DNA from: Flectonema sp. DT1601
Taxonomy: Eukaryota > Euglenozoa > Diplonemea > Diplonemida > Diplonemidae
NCBI GenBank assembly: GCA_964019425.1
Contig: OZ025820.1
Coordinates: forward strand, 434,001 to 498,000
Reading direction: 5' to 3'
DNA length: 64,000 nucleotides
The stretch's first letter is position 1. The number at the start of each line of letters is the position of its first letter. This document shows positions 53,701-64,000 of the stretch, in pieces. Under the pieces are notes generated by a model. It was not told where the DNA came from and did not search any database. It worked only from the letters and a program-made list of their open reading frames with translations. A program made the position numbers and the translations under genes.

Positions 53701-55304
53701 AATTTCGTTGTCTTCTTTTCATTTTCAAAAACACGCAATGCTGCTGCATATCCAAGCAGCTCAAACTCACTTCGACAAGTTGCAGTTGGACGCTTACAAT
53801 AATATCTCGTACCCATCCATGTTGGTGATTCATAAACATAAGGACTATTCGATGTGTGAGCTTCAAATTCCAACAACGGAGACAAGTGTAATGGCGGAGG
53901 ACCCAAACAAATAGCATCACATCCCGTACCAGTATCAAGAATACGTTGAGCAGTCAAACGTGATAATTCCCTTGTTGTATGTAGTAATCCTGTACCAGCT
54001 GTTATAATAATAATCGCTTGACCAGTTCTTGTTAGTGATCTGTCAATGTGATGTCGTGTTAAGCTATTAAGTGCTAAGTTTATTACTTCGAGTGTGTTAC
54101 CAGTACGAGCATTGCATAGTTTGTTTCCTGTTTGTTTGTTGTTGGATTCTAATGAGATATTTTAACTAGTAGCAGGAAATAGCATACCTTCACTTCCGAG
54201 GTGTGTTGCAGGATGAATTAGTGTCGTAACTCTCATGTCTCGTATCATAGTGTTCACAGCAGTCTTTAAAATATGAGGAACTCTGGTCCAATCTTCACAA
54301 AGATTCTGGCTGTGCCACACCGGACGGATGTAGTCTCGTACTTCATCAACGGTTCCTCTAGTTTTCGCAAATAATATTATCGACACGGCATGCTGACATG
54401 ATGCATTCTTCCACTTTTGAACAATATCATCCAGCAGTACATCTATTGCTCGGTTTATATAAATATCACCTTCTGAATCAGTACTGTAAGTAAACATTTC
54501 ACTTGATATTTGAAATAATAACATTATTCTAGCACTCAACGATCTTACAGTAAACTTTGTACCAGGTGCAATAATACCACTGAAAGTTGGTTGTTTTGAG
54601 GATCCAGACAGAGCCTTGACAGAGGCACTAATACCACTGCCGGTAGCATTTCCGCTGATTAGAACTTTCTTACCGACGTATAGACTGCTGTATCGGAGGA
54701 GTTGAACAGCCCCCCACAGATCACTTCGAGAGAGGAAGGTATTTATAACTGATATTTCAGCATGTTCAGTCTCGTACTCCTCCCACATAGTTTTTGGTAA
54801 CGGAGCGATTTGAATTTGGGTTCCGGAGGTGATTCCCTTTGCGGTTGCTAATCGCTCATGGAATGATACTCTGTCTTTGATTTGAGGAGGCCATCCTGTT
54901 GGAGGAACACTCGTATGTCCTTGAACAATGAAAGGAGGATTTGAATCAGGTTTTACAATAAAATAATATTTATATCCCGTGATCCAAGGATGAGATTGCT
55001 TCTCATCAGCTGCAGGCTGTTGCTTTACTGATGAAGAATTTCTCACACCTCTCATGTGACGCCAGTTCGGATGTTGTCTTCCTCGTGTGGCTAGTTGAGT
55101 TGGATGCGCTTTCTTCTTTTGAATATCAGCGACAACCTTCTTAAACAACTCCCTATCAGAAGATTTAAATATCGAAGTATCGACCAACAGATCCTTAGTG
55201 CTGTAATTATCACCATGGGGTGCCTTAAGTTCAATGCTGACTTTCATTGTCTCTGATCCCCCCGGAGGTGACCAGTCATCACCACCGGTATCCGCACCCT
55301 CCAT
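50728..55304 (-). CDS. IML1: GATOR1 complex subunit IML1/DEPDC5
   Basis: GATOR1 is the GTPase-activating complex for Rag GTPases that shuts off TORC1 when amino acids are scarce. Four exons, 55304-54188, 54127-51280, 51195-51096 and 51033-50728, keep one frame and give 1456 residues, a little shorter than human DEPDC5 (about 1600). Family marks: ARIMLLFQISSEMFTYST in the N-terminal half; across the first intron NTLEVINLALNSLTRHHIDR, TRTGQAIIIITAG, DTGTGCDAICLGPPPLHLSP; later QRLHQGYQYIPP and GDLYRLSIGHQFHEVYL; and a C-terminal domain with CYVTFTVTWLACPSYKITDF and SGEVLLHV. I could not find a DEP domain in its usual place before the C-terminal domain. A TTG microsatellite sits in intron 2. The middle (about 480-750) is Ser-rich and likely disordered. 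Confidence 0.93.
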
Positions 55305-55455
55305 CTCGTGTGCGAACTGGGGTTAGTTATAATATTTAAGAGGTGTGTTGCTCAATGTGCTATTATCATCATTGGGGTTGTGGCATACCGCTGTTTTTAA
55401 AAAAAAAAACATTCACCATAAGAGGAAAAAGATTGTATGGCTGAATACGACACAC

Positions 55456-55492
<37 letters not shown>

Positions 55493-56055
55493 GCTATTTT
55501 TTTCTAGCCACCAAGATAGTAGTGTAAATAAAAAAAGAGAAAAAAAAAAAACGAGCAAAAGCTTTTCATTCAATGCAGTTTTTTTTGGTTTTTTGAGCAA
55601 AAAAAAATAACTCAACTGTTCCACAAGTAGAATGTAGACTGCTACTCTCTATGGGTCAAATCCCCAGATATGAAGCCATGAAAGAAATGCAATTGAAATG
55701 CTAATTATTATTTCCCCCCCTTTTCACTGAAGAAAAATAAAACAAAAAAAAGATATTAAAAGTTCTTTTAAAGCTTTTGACATCTTTTTTTGTTTATTTG
55801 TTTTTGTTTTGCTTTTTCTTGACTATTATTGCTTAATCAATAAATAAATGAGTATTTCGCTGCTACGATAACCGCTGGAAAGCAGTTGAGCCAAAAAAAA
55901 AGGGAATGAGTGTCAAAAAAAAAAAAAGGCTAGGACAAGCGGTATTGTTGTTTTCCGACTACCCACAGGACCACTTTTAAAGACCGCGAGAAGAACCATA
56001 TTTAACATGTGTTTTCTTCCCTGGCATTTAAAAAAAAAAAAAAAACATCGTTATC
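55305..56055. other. Intergenic, no gene seen
   Basis: AT-rich spacer with A runs at 55461-55488 and 56028-56045. Nothing was recognised. Confidence 0.6.
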
Positions 56056-57804
56056 TTATCCGAGATTAATTTTCTGCAAGGCTAGATTAAGCAAACGAGA
56101 TTCGTGTTCACACACTACGGATGAGCGTTGTCGGACTTCTTCAAGTTGAATTATCGAAATAGCGTGATCATGATCAGTGATTTGAAAAGCGGTTTCAAGA
56201 GATCGAGATATTGAGAGAGACGTCAACCTCCGAGAAGAAGCCTTTGTCACAAGAGATTCACTTATAAGATTCATCATCGTATTGTTAGCATCAGCGCTCA
56301 GTGTTGAAAACATAACATCAACAGGTTCATCCATTGCTGAAGTAGAATTCTTGTGATTCATAAAATGAGCAACAACCATTTCTTGATATACAGAACTTCG
56401 ACAAAGTGCTTCATCCATGTGAAGTGTTTCTCTACTTATAGCTTCTGTACTGGCAATATTCCACAACCTTTCTCTATCTTCTTGAGACATATTCATCACT
56501 TTGTCTATTAACATTTTGTGGTGAGTCAGAGAACCGACTGCTGCGGCCGCAGTGATTGCGAGGACGACAACCGACAACGGGTTGCTTTTTTGTGTCTTTT
56601 TCTTTTTCTTTTTTTTCTTCTTCTTTTTATCATGTCCCCCCTCAACCTGCTGACCAATGTCTTGGTCGTCATCTGGGTGACTGCAAGATCCAAAAGATGA
56701 TTTCTTACTTCTCTTCTTTTCGAGAGTGATGTTTGAACTTCGTCGACGGGTGTGATTTTCGGTAATTTGATTACCTCTGTCGGGGCCTTGGTCAATAGTA
56801 GTCGGCTCACAGTTGTTATTTAGAATATTACCTAAGGACAGCTGCTCCTGTTTATGTTCTTCCTGTTGTTGTCGTTCTTGTTGCTCTTCCTGTTGTTGTC
56901 GTTCTTGTTGTTGTTGTTGCTGTTTGAAGAGTTCCAATTGGGATAACAGTTTTGAAGTGAGATTTGTGTAGTCCACTTTCTCTAATTCGAATACAGAAAG
57001 TCGATCAGCTTCCTCAGTTTGTGAGAGTTGTCGTATTTCATATTCCTGAAGAGACGAGTAGCTATCATCACTTAGACAACAAGAACCATAACTACCCTCA
57101 GGTGACGAAAGTGAAGATGAAGAGTCACTAAGAACAGCGCTGTTATTTTGATGTTGCTTCCACTCCTCCCGTTTTAAAAGTTCTCTTCGAGTTCGTTCTT
57201 CAGCTCGTTTATTCTCTCTCTCAGCTGCTCTTCGCTTTTCATTTTCCTGTTCCAGATGCTGTTGTTGTTGTCGTTCTCTGTCTCTGTCTTGTTCTTCTTT
57301 TTTCATTTTCAATTCGATTTCCTCTCGCATCCTTTCACTTTGTTGTTGTTTTTGGAATTCTCTTTGTTTTAGTAATTCCTGTTTACGTTTTTCTATCGCT
57401 TCCCTCGCCACTGCGGATGATGGCCGAGATGAAGAAAGAGTTGATAAGGTGGTCGCTGTAGAAGTATCAGGTCTTACCTGTTGTGCTGGTGGTGTGGAAG
57501 TTTGTGTTTGAGTAGACTGCAGTATAAATTCTTCTAGGTCGTCGCCTACCAAACTTACAATCTTCCCAACTTCACTGCCTTCGCCAATACTATTGCTGGT
57601 GAGTGGTCTCTGTTGTATCGGCGGTTTCATTGTTTTGACCTCCTGTTCGATTCCGGTTGAAACATTCGTATCGTCTTCGATATCTGTGCCATTATCCATT
57701 CCATTTCCCATCCATCCTGTACAGCCGTCTGGTAGCTGTTCAGCCACAGACCACTCGACAGACTCGCCTTGACTACCACTGCTGTCGGAATCGTTATCAG
57801 GCAT
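56056..57804 (-). CDS. Low-complexity protein with Q- and K-runs and a near-C-terminal membrane span
   Basis: A single exon of 582 residues. The N-terminal 130 are acidic and Ser/Thr-rich. Residues about 135-220 form a long charged helix (EAIEKRKQELLKQREFQKQQ, ENKRAEERTRRELLKREEW). A Gln/Glu run (ERQQQEEQQERQQQEE) follows near 310. A run of 11 Lys is directly followed by one hydrophobic segment (NPLSVVVLAITAAAAVGSL, about 410-430), then about 150 residues of helical sequence. A basic flank before a single span suggests that the N-terminal side is cytosolic. The function is unknown. CAG lies 11 bases before the ATG. Confidence 0.78.
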   Translation of the reverse strand: MPDNDSDSSGSQGESVEWSVAEQLPDGCTGWMGNGMDNGTDIEDDTNVSTGIEQEVKTMKPPIQQRPLTSNSIGEGSEVGKIVSLVGDDLEEFILQSTQTQTSTPPAQQVRPDTSTATTLSTLSSSRPSSAVAREAIEKRKQELLKQREFQKQQQSERMREEIELKMKKEEQDRDRERQQQQHLEQENEKRRAAERENKRAEERTRRELLKREEWKQHQNNSAVLSDSSSSLSSPEGSYGSCCLSDDSYSSLQEYEIRQLSQTEEADRLSVFELEKVDYTNLTSKLLSQLELFKQQQQQQERQQQEEQQERQQQEEHKQEQLSLGNILNNNCEPTTIDQGPDRGNQITENHTRRRSSNITLEKKRSKKSSFGSCSHPDDDQDIGQQVEGGHDKKKKKKKKKKKTQKSNPLSVVVLAITAAAAVGSLTHHKMLIDKVMNMSQEDRERLWNIASTEAISRETLHMDEALCRSSVYQEMVVAHFMNHKNSTSAMDEPVDVMFSTLSADANNTMMNLISESLVTKASSRRLTSLSISRSLETAFQITDHDHAISIIQLEEVRQRSSVVCEHESRLLNLALQKINLG

Positions 57805-58729
57805 GTGTCTTGAAGCTGTTTAATTAAAAATATACGACATATAAATATAAAGGTTTTTTTCTTATATATCAAAAGATGAGGAATCCCTGAAGTTTTTTTT
57901 TTTTTTTTGCATAACACATCCCAGCAGATGCTCACGGCTGGAATTGAAGTACTGTAAAGGGAATAGTTCTCGTGCGAGGAAATATTCTCGTGAATTTGGA
58001 CCAGAAAAGAAAAAAAAGAAGAAAAAAAAAAAAGAACTCGCGGGATTTTTCCTCACAAGATTGCTTTTTTGCAAAGGAAACCTCAGTAAGGTACACCCTC
58101 GATAAACGAATAATTCTTCGTACTATACGAAAACTATCCCACAGGATCGTTCTTTTTTTTTTTTTTTTTAAAAGAAAAATATTAATTGTTATAAAAATAA
58201 TAATAAAAGTAAATTGGTTGGTATTATATACGAAGTTACTTACAAAAACCTAATAAGAGAAAATAAAATGGGGGTGAAAAAAAAATGATACGAAAGGCTG
58301 CGCTGTAATTATTCATGCAACGTAATACGGTAAGATATGGTTTGAAAAAAAAAAAAAATCCTTTTTTTTTTTTTTTTTTTTTTTTTTCCCACTTTCCCTC
58401 CGCACTCTATTCCAATCCAAAAAAAAAGCAAAAAAAAGAAAAACACCAGTAAAGTCAAGCACTTTTTTTTTTTAATTTTACTAAAAAAAAACGAAAAAAA
58501 CAGATAACATCTCACAACGATAATTAAAAGAATCGAAGAGAAAGGAACTCACAGATGTACACATCTGTGGGAGACATCAAAACTAAAAAACAATTTTTTT
58601 TTTTTATTTTTTTTTTTTTTGGCTAAGCCGTCAACATGATCTCAACCCTTCTACTGAAAAAAGGAAAGACTTCCCCCCTCGAAAGGAGAGATAAAATGGA
58701 ATAAAACGGCACTTCATCATTTCATTATC

Positions 58730-58757
58730 AACAATAATAATAATAATAATAATAATA
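58730..58757 (+). repeat. AAT trinucleotide microsatellite
   Basis: About nine uninterrupted AAT units between AACAATAAT and AAATATG. Confidence 0.9.
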
Positions 58758-59327
58758 AATATGATATAGTGACTTCAAGTGTCTTCAAGGTAAAAGAGAG
58801 CAAAAGACAAAAAACTAGAGTTGTAAAAAAAAACACAAACAGAGCCTTATACGAGTTGAAATTGGGATTCTCACCGAAGGGAACAAATGCCGACTTCTCG
58901 CCACAGATCCAACGAATAAAAAAAACAACCGATAGGATATTGATGTAAAATACTACCCACCTCTACCTAAAGAATAATCAACAATAGTAAACTCATTAAA
59001 CACAAAATGTGTCTTTATATGTAAGGCACAGAAGGGAAGTAAAGAATGGAGAGAAAAAAATAAATAATTTAGGTAACATGTGCTCGCAAGGATTTAGTCA
59101 CAATAATTAATATTAAAAAGAAAAAAAGAGAGGGAAAAAAGGAGTAACTCAAAAAATCTCGATTCAGAGAGAGAAAAAACTTGACTTTTGATAATCTAAA
59201 GGTTTTCCATGGCCGCTGTTGTTTATATTTTTTTTTTTTTTAAAAAAATAAAAACAATTTTATTGTAAAAAAAGATAATTTTCCTGAGGTAATTAATATC
59301 GTCAATTTTTTGGAGCTGGAAAAAAAA

Positions 59328-59361
<34 letters not shown>

Positions 59362-59439
59362 ATAGTCGATGTTTTAATCACCAAGATTACTACTACTATT
59401 TTTGGTAAGGGAAAACCTTTTCAAGAAACCCTTCAGATA

Positions 59440-59582
59440 AAAAGCCTTAATATCTTTTGTTGATCGTGGACAGTATTTTACCGGCGGCATAATATTTGAA
59501 CATAATAAAATAAAACGGGCTCTTAATCTGAATAGTTTTCTTCTCCGACTTCGTCGGTGCAAAAAAAAAAAAAAAAAAAAAG
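59440..59582 (+). repeat. SINE-like short repeat with hairpin and A-rich tail, copy 3
   Basis: It ends CTTAATCTGAATAGTTTTCT TCTCCGACTTCGTCGGTGC and then 20 or more A. CCGAC-TTC-GTCGG is a perfect 5-bp stem. It matches 21694-21797 over the last 45 bases; the left boundary is uncertain. Confidence 0.65.
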
Positions 59583-59693
59583 TTTACGTTATATGGACAA
59601 GAAATGCTCTACCTTCACTTATCAGAAAGTCCCCTCGATCTGTAAATGATCGAATGTAAACTAATTCTGTAAGTAGTATTAAAAAGATGTAAG

Positions 59694-59725
59694 GGTAACT
59701 TGATACTATGATTAAATATATGGGG
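59694..59725 (+). repeat. Dispersed structured repeat, 5' fragment D
   Basis: GGTAACTTGATACTATGATT AAATATA matches the starts of members A and B; the rest of the repeat is absent. Confidence 0.6.
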
Positions 59726-60669
59726 TGAAAATAATCGACCAACTTCACTTTTTTATTCAACACTTTTGCTTTGTTTATGCGTAATTGAATAGGTTGGTTA
59801 CGCCGCTACAAATTCTCTTTCAATTAAACAAAAAATTGTGTTGGCTCAAAAAAAAAAAAAAAAAAAAAAAAAAGGGAAAATACTATGCTAAGAGATCTTC
59901 CCTATTTTTTTATTTTTTTTTTTTTTAAAAAATCGTTGGTGCGTGAAAAACCTGTAGGAATAGGGGACTAACAGTATATTTTCGAGCTACCCGCTTCGAA
60001 TTAAAAATCAAACCACAGATTGACATTCGTTGACTGGGAACCCCGGAGAAGTCTGAAAATATCATATTTCCGCCGGATAAATAGAACAGATGACTTAGTA
60101 GACATCATTACAACGGTCACATCGTAAATGGATCCCAAATAGAAAAAAAGATTAATAGGGAAATGAATCTACAAGGCTAAATATTATTATTACTATTATT
60201 ATTTTTTCCCCTACTTGTATAGAAAAATAGTGAAGGGGGAGGGGTGGTGGTACAGTTTTCAAATCATCATTAATAGTAATTATTGATTTACTTAATATTT
60301 TTCGACAAAAACTTACAAAAAAAAAAAAAAAAAAAAAAGGCTTCAAATATCTACTGGTGCTTTGCTTTAGTGTTTTTTCATTGGAAAGGAGAAAATGAAT
60401 GGGGGAAAAAAAATTAAAAAAAAAATGAATTTTTTTATTGGTTCAAAAAATTAGCAATAGATAATTGCCTACTAGACAAGAATAATATTTTCCATCGCAA
60501 ACAAACAAACATTAGAAAGAAGGCAATTGGTGTTGTCATTCTGAACAACTACCAAATAAGATACCTTTCAATGTTTCACTGATGTTGTACAAACCTAAAC
60601 AAATAAGATAAAACTAACCTAATTCGGAATTTCAGAAAGCAAAAAAAGGGGAAAAATAAAATAAAATCA

Positions 60670-62954
60670 TTACTTCTTCTTCCTAACCGCGCTGCTGAGT
60701 GCTGTGAGTGACTCCGTCAAGTCCTGTTGTATTGGTTTGGTCATTTGGTTTTTTTTTGCTTTATTTTTAAAAAAAAAAAAAAAAAGTTAACTCAAACAAA
60801 TTAACACAATACCTGCAATGAATCGACTTGCGTGTGGAAGTTGTGAAGAACGTAGTTCATTGATCGTTCTTTGTTGAACACTTCCTTTGTGATAGCGAGC
60901 AGCTATTTTTTTTTTTTTTTTTTTTTTTTACTTTGTTAGACCCAAGCACAATAAAAAAAAAAAATAATAACAATAATAAGTGTGTTACATACAGGGTGTT
61001 TTTGATACATTTTCTCACACTCAAAATCAGGAGCAATTGAGGGGAACGAATTATCCAATTCATCACTATCTTCGTTCATGATGTATGTCAGACCATTTAA
61101 CCAAAAGGTCCATTGTCGACCATAAAATAAATTAATAAAAAGACTAGAACAGAACTCATCAGTACCTTTACGTTGTAACTCTACCACATACATGGCAGGG
61201 GACATTACACCTGTGAATGCTAGTTGGGAGAAATTCATCATTCGATATGCTTTTTCTTTTGAAGAAACTTGCATTCGGAGATGTGGTCCCAGAGTGCTCC
61301 AATCCTTCATAATGCTCTCGTCTGTTATTAGTTTGTGATGGAGGTTGTCAAACAAAGCTGCTTTTTCTCTCTTTGCACACGAAGATGAGATAAAAACATC
61401 GTGAGTATCGGCACACTGAGATAATAATTGTTCCATAAATATCGGAAGAAATCCATCACATCCCCCATTCTTAACATCTCCTATTGTGATGAGAGTCTCA
61501 CCACTGTAAACCATTGCTGTGCATGTGAGAGAGAACATTTTATGTGTCTTTGTTTGTAGCATTCCATCTAGTATCGGCTCACCTATCTTTTTGTATAATC
61601 CCATCGGTCCCGTCGATTCGTTGAAAAAGACATCAAATTTATAACTCTCATTGTCAACAGTAATAAGTCCGTCCTTCGTACCGTCGACTTGAACGTCATT
61701 TGTATTTTGTATTTTTGTAGCAGGAGGCCATGTTTTATTTAAGTCAGTACCAGTTGACACAGCCGATGCGTTAATTCCTTCAAACGTTGTCGATCTAACA
61801 ACTGCATTGTTGCAATGAGCGGCAATAAAAACACCACTCATATCAATGATTTCAAAGTCACTTGGAGATGGTTGGATTGTTAATTTCGGAAAAGTTTGTT
61901 GATGAGGTTCCCGAGAAGTGTCAATCAAATCAGAGTCGTCACCTTCTCCTTCCACAACTGCTGATTTCAATGATCGAATGCTATCCTTTCTAAACATTGA
62001 AAGGTCGTCTGAAGTACTACTCGTCCAAAAAGGATGATCAACTAAGTCACTTATAGTTGCTCTTTTATCTGGATTTCGTTGTAAGCACGACGTTAGCATA
62101 TCATGACAGCTTTCACTGCATGATGGGTGTTTTGGTGTGATGTTAGTTTGTACCATTTTGAGCATAAATTCCAACGCATTTTCATAACACACAACTCCTA
62201 TCCATGGGCTTTCACCTAACATGAGTTCACAAATTGATGTTCCCATTGCCCAAGTGTCTGCCTTAAAACCATGAATTCCCTTTATAGCTTCTGGTGCTGT
62301 GTAGGCTGGAGTTCCTACGAATTGACCGTCACTGCAAGAACCTGAATCTAAGATTGTTGATGTTCCAAAGTCTGAAACCTTTACAATTCCACCAGTGGTT
62401 ACTAAGAGATTAGCTGGTTTAATATCTCTGTGTACTATCTGTTGCTTGTGTAAGTAATCAAGTCCTTTGACTACTTGACGAAAATAGTTTTTTATTACAT
62501 TCTCACACAACTTACCGAACTGCTCCATAATATTAAGAAGAGAACCACCATCTACAAGGTCCAGGTATACGACTAGCTTGCCGCCGTTATTTGCGTAGTC
62601 TCGATACCGAACGATGTTAATGTGAGATAGTTTTTGTAGCATGTCGAATTCTCTTTTTAATTCCTTGAAATCACCCTGTACTTCTTTTATAGCTACGAAT
62701 TCTCCAGTCAAATTGTCGATGCCTTGATAAACCGTGCCACTGGCGCCTACTCCGATCTTCTTTCCTTTTTTGTATCGACCCCTTGATTTGACCCTTCCGC
62801 CTCCACGAATCCGACGAGCAAACGTAGATCCTCTCCTTCCTCCTAACGTCACTGAAAGAGGGCTGAGTTGTGATGTTTCTCCTACTCGAAGACAACCTTT
62901 CGTAGAAGGGTTCTCCAGTGGCGTTAAAGGTCCCACTACTTTGCCATAAGTCAT
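60670..62954 (-). CDS. STE11-like (MAP3K family) Ser/Thr protein kinase
   Basis: Exons 62954-60993, 60902-60813 and 60723-60670 join in phase 0 and give 701 residues. The kinase domain (about 61-310) carries glycine loop IGVGASGTVY, Lys90 in VAIKEV, HRDIKPANLL at 175-184, DFG at 195-197, GTPAYTAPEAI and KADTWAMG, so it should be active. GxGASGxVY with YLDLVDGGSL is typical of STE11/MAPKKK. The C-terminal part (about 430-650) is a separate alpha-beta domain (YKFDVFFNESTGPMGLYKKI, FSLTCTAMVYSGETLITIGD, WTFWLNGLTYIMNED) that I do not recognise; the two small last exons add a helix ending AVRKKK. The basic N-terminus (RRGSTFARRIRGGGRVKSRG) may regulate or localise it. Confidence 0.92.
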
Positions 62955-63419
62955 ATTACTTCCCTTTTATGTCTTATTATCGCGTTACTTGAAAACCAGT
63001 GCTGACTGATTCCCTGTAAAGGTGGGGAGGAAACTATGAAATTCAATATTTTCACATCTCAGATACATTCTGTAAGAGCAACGCCTTGTCTCTGGGTCTT
63101 GCTTAGGTCGTTTGTATCTCAAATTGAGAAAGGAGAGTATTAAACAAACCCAACAACATGATGCACATATTCTCACACGAACAGAGACTGGGGAAATTGG
63201 AAGGGATGCGAAAATAGATAACTTGATAAGGAAGGATAGATCAGGCGTGGTTGCTCACCTGTAGCTAAGAAAAGAACAAGACACTATCCAGCAACGGGTG
63301 ATGTGTGCGGTGATATGTACGTGAGGTGAGGTGGTAGCGGTGGTAATTTCATTGCTTCCTCTCACATGATAGGAGAAGGACAGCAAAACACAAAATGAGT
63401 GACCCACTTCATGTGCTAC
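62955..63419. other. Intergenic, no gene seen
   Basis: Less AT-extreme spacer between the kinase start and the TMA7 stop. Nothing was recognised. Confidence 0.55.
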
Positions 63420-63758
63420 TTATTTACTCTTTTTAATACCTCCAGAAGTGAGTGGTCCCTTCTTACCGGATGCCTGTTTGTGTTTGTTATAAAACTAATT
63501 ACACATCACATCATCAACGTTGTAATATATTTTAATGAAGACACACCTTTGAGGCAGCTGCCTGAAGGGCTTTCTTCTCATCCTGTTGCTTCTTTCTGAA
63601 GGCAACATCATCATCATCCATGTCGTGGTTAGACTTCTTCGCCTGTGGTTATATTTGTTACGCTTGACTTGAAGTTCTGAAATTAAAAACTTAGAAACTA
63701 ATGTACAAACCTTCTTTCCGGTAAGAGCGGTACTCTTTCCACCAGCCTTGGAAGACAT
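63420..63758 (-). CDS. TMA7: Translation machinery-associated protein 7
   Basis: A small ribosome-associated protein. Three exons, 63758-63711, 63642-63547 and 63473-63420, encode 65 residues, the usual TMA7 length (about 64). The start MSSKAGGKSTALTGKK, the middle DMDDDDVAFRKKQQDEKKAL and the end GKKGPLTSGGIKKSK match the family throughout, including the GPLxxGGIKKS signature. Introns are 68 and 73 bases (GTTTGT...CAG, GTGTGT...CAG), so about two fifths of this tiny gene is intron. AAG lies 23 bases before the ATG after TCATATTCATATTCTTAT. Confidence 0.95.
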
Positions 63759-64000
63759 GTTCTTGAGTTTGGTTGGACAAGCTTTATAAGAATATGAATA
63801 TGTGAAGAAGGATACAAGAATCTCTCAAGGAAACCAATTCATGCTCATTGAATTTGTACTTCTTCCTTGGAAAAAAAAATTTTAACAAATGATTAAGTAC
63901 AACCCAAAAAAAGTTCAACAAACTAAACTAATGCAGAAAGGGTGGGAAGAAACTCGAGAGGCAAATACAAAAAAAAAAAAAAAAAAAAAATGAACTTTTT
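63759..64000. other. 5' flank of TMA7 to the window edge
   Basis: Contains a pyrimidine-rich stretch upstream of TMA7 and an A run at 63968-63990. No gene was seen. Confidence 0.5.

Larger units (their letters stand above)
57805..60669. other. Intergenic, 2.9 kb, repeats only
   Basis: There are many A and T runs, an AAT microsatellite at 58730-58757, a 9-bp palindromic stem (CACAGATGT/ACATCTGTG, 58551-58570), a SINE-like tail (59440-59582) and a fragment of the GGTAACTTGAT repeat (59694-59725). No gene was recognised. Confidence 0.55.

Overview
The window is nuclear DNA of an AT-rich, flagellated unicellular eukaryote. It carries spliceosomal introns of about 60-170 bases (donors mostly GTATGT or GTTTGT, acceptors YAG), long A and T homopolymer runs between genes, and the standard code with TAA, TAG and TGA all used as stops. 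I could support 23 protein genes and every one lies on the minus strand; no plus-strand reading frame looks real. This one-way layout over 64 kb, with a pyrimidine tract and an AG close upstream of most start codons, resembles lineages with long directional transcription units and spliced-leader trans-splicing, such as Euglenozoa. A 5' fragment of SSU rRNA (3741-3809) carries TTGTTTCAAGGATTAAGCC, which is also somewhat Euglenozoa-like. I hold this placement loosely, since no spliced-leader gene was recognised here.

Right to left, in the direction of transcription: TMA7 (63.4-63.8 kb); a STE11-like kinase (60.7-63.0); a Q/K-rich tail-anchored protein (56.1-57.8); the GATOR1 subunit IML1/DEPDC5 in four exons (50.7-55.3); a type II membrane coiled-coil protein (49.7-50.6); three near-identical copies of ribosomal protein eL8 (44.2-49.4); a MAPR/cytochrome-b5-like protein; an archaeo-eukaryotic primase (42.1-43.3); a Ser/Thr/Pro-rich protein (39.0-41.1); the axonemal protein CFAP161 (37.3-38.3); mitochondrial DLST (35.6-36.9); a composite tandem-repeat array (31.7-34.0); a coiled-coil plus PDZ-like protein (30.0-31.5); a coiled-coil plus beta-rich protein (26.1-28.8); a TPR protein with an N-myristoylation signal (23.7-25.7); foldback-like repeats (19.4-22.5); a PB1-domain protein; a divergent cyclophilin; CCT4; a FkbM-like type II membrane protein; an unknown charged protein; a Ser/Thr kinase fused to a receiver domain (7.0-8.9); about 6.5 kb of repeat-rich DNA with a 740-base direct repeat and the rRNA fragment; and at the left edge the start of a membrane protein gene.

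There is no pathway cluster. The genes are a mix of housekeeping (eL8, CCT4, DLST, TMA7), signalling (two kinases, IML1, PB1) and flagellum or cytoskeleton (CFAP161 and several coiled-coil proteins). The most unusual items are the acylated kinase-receiver fusion, the foldback elements whose arms are 30-base tandem repeats, the eL8 triplication with a patchy intron pattern, the lone rRNA fragment, and several dispersed structured repeats.
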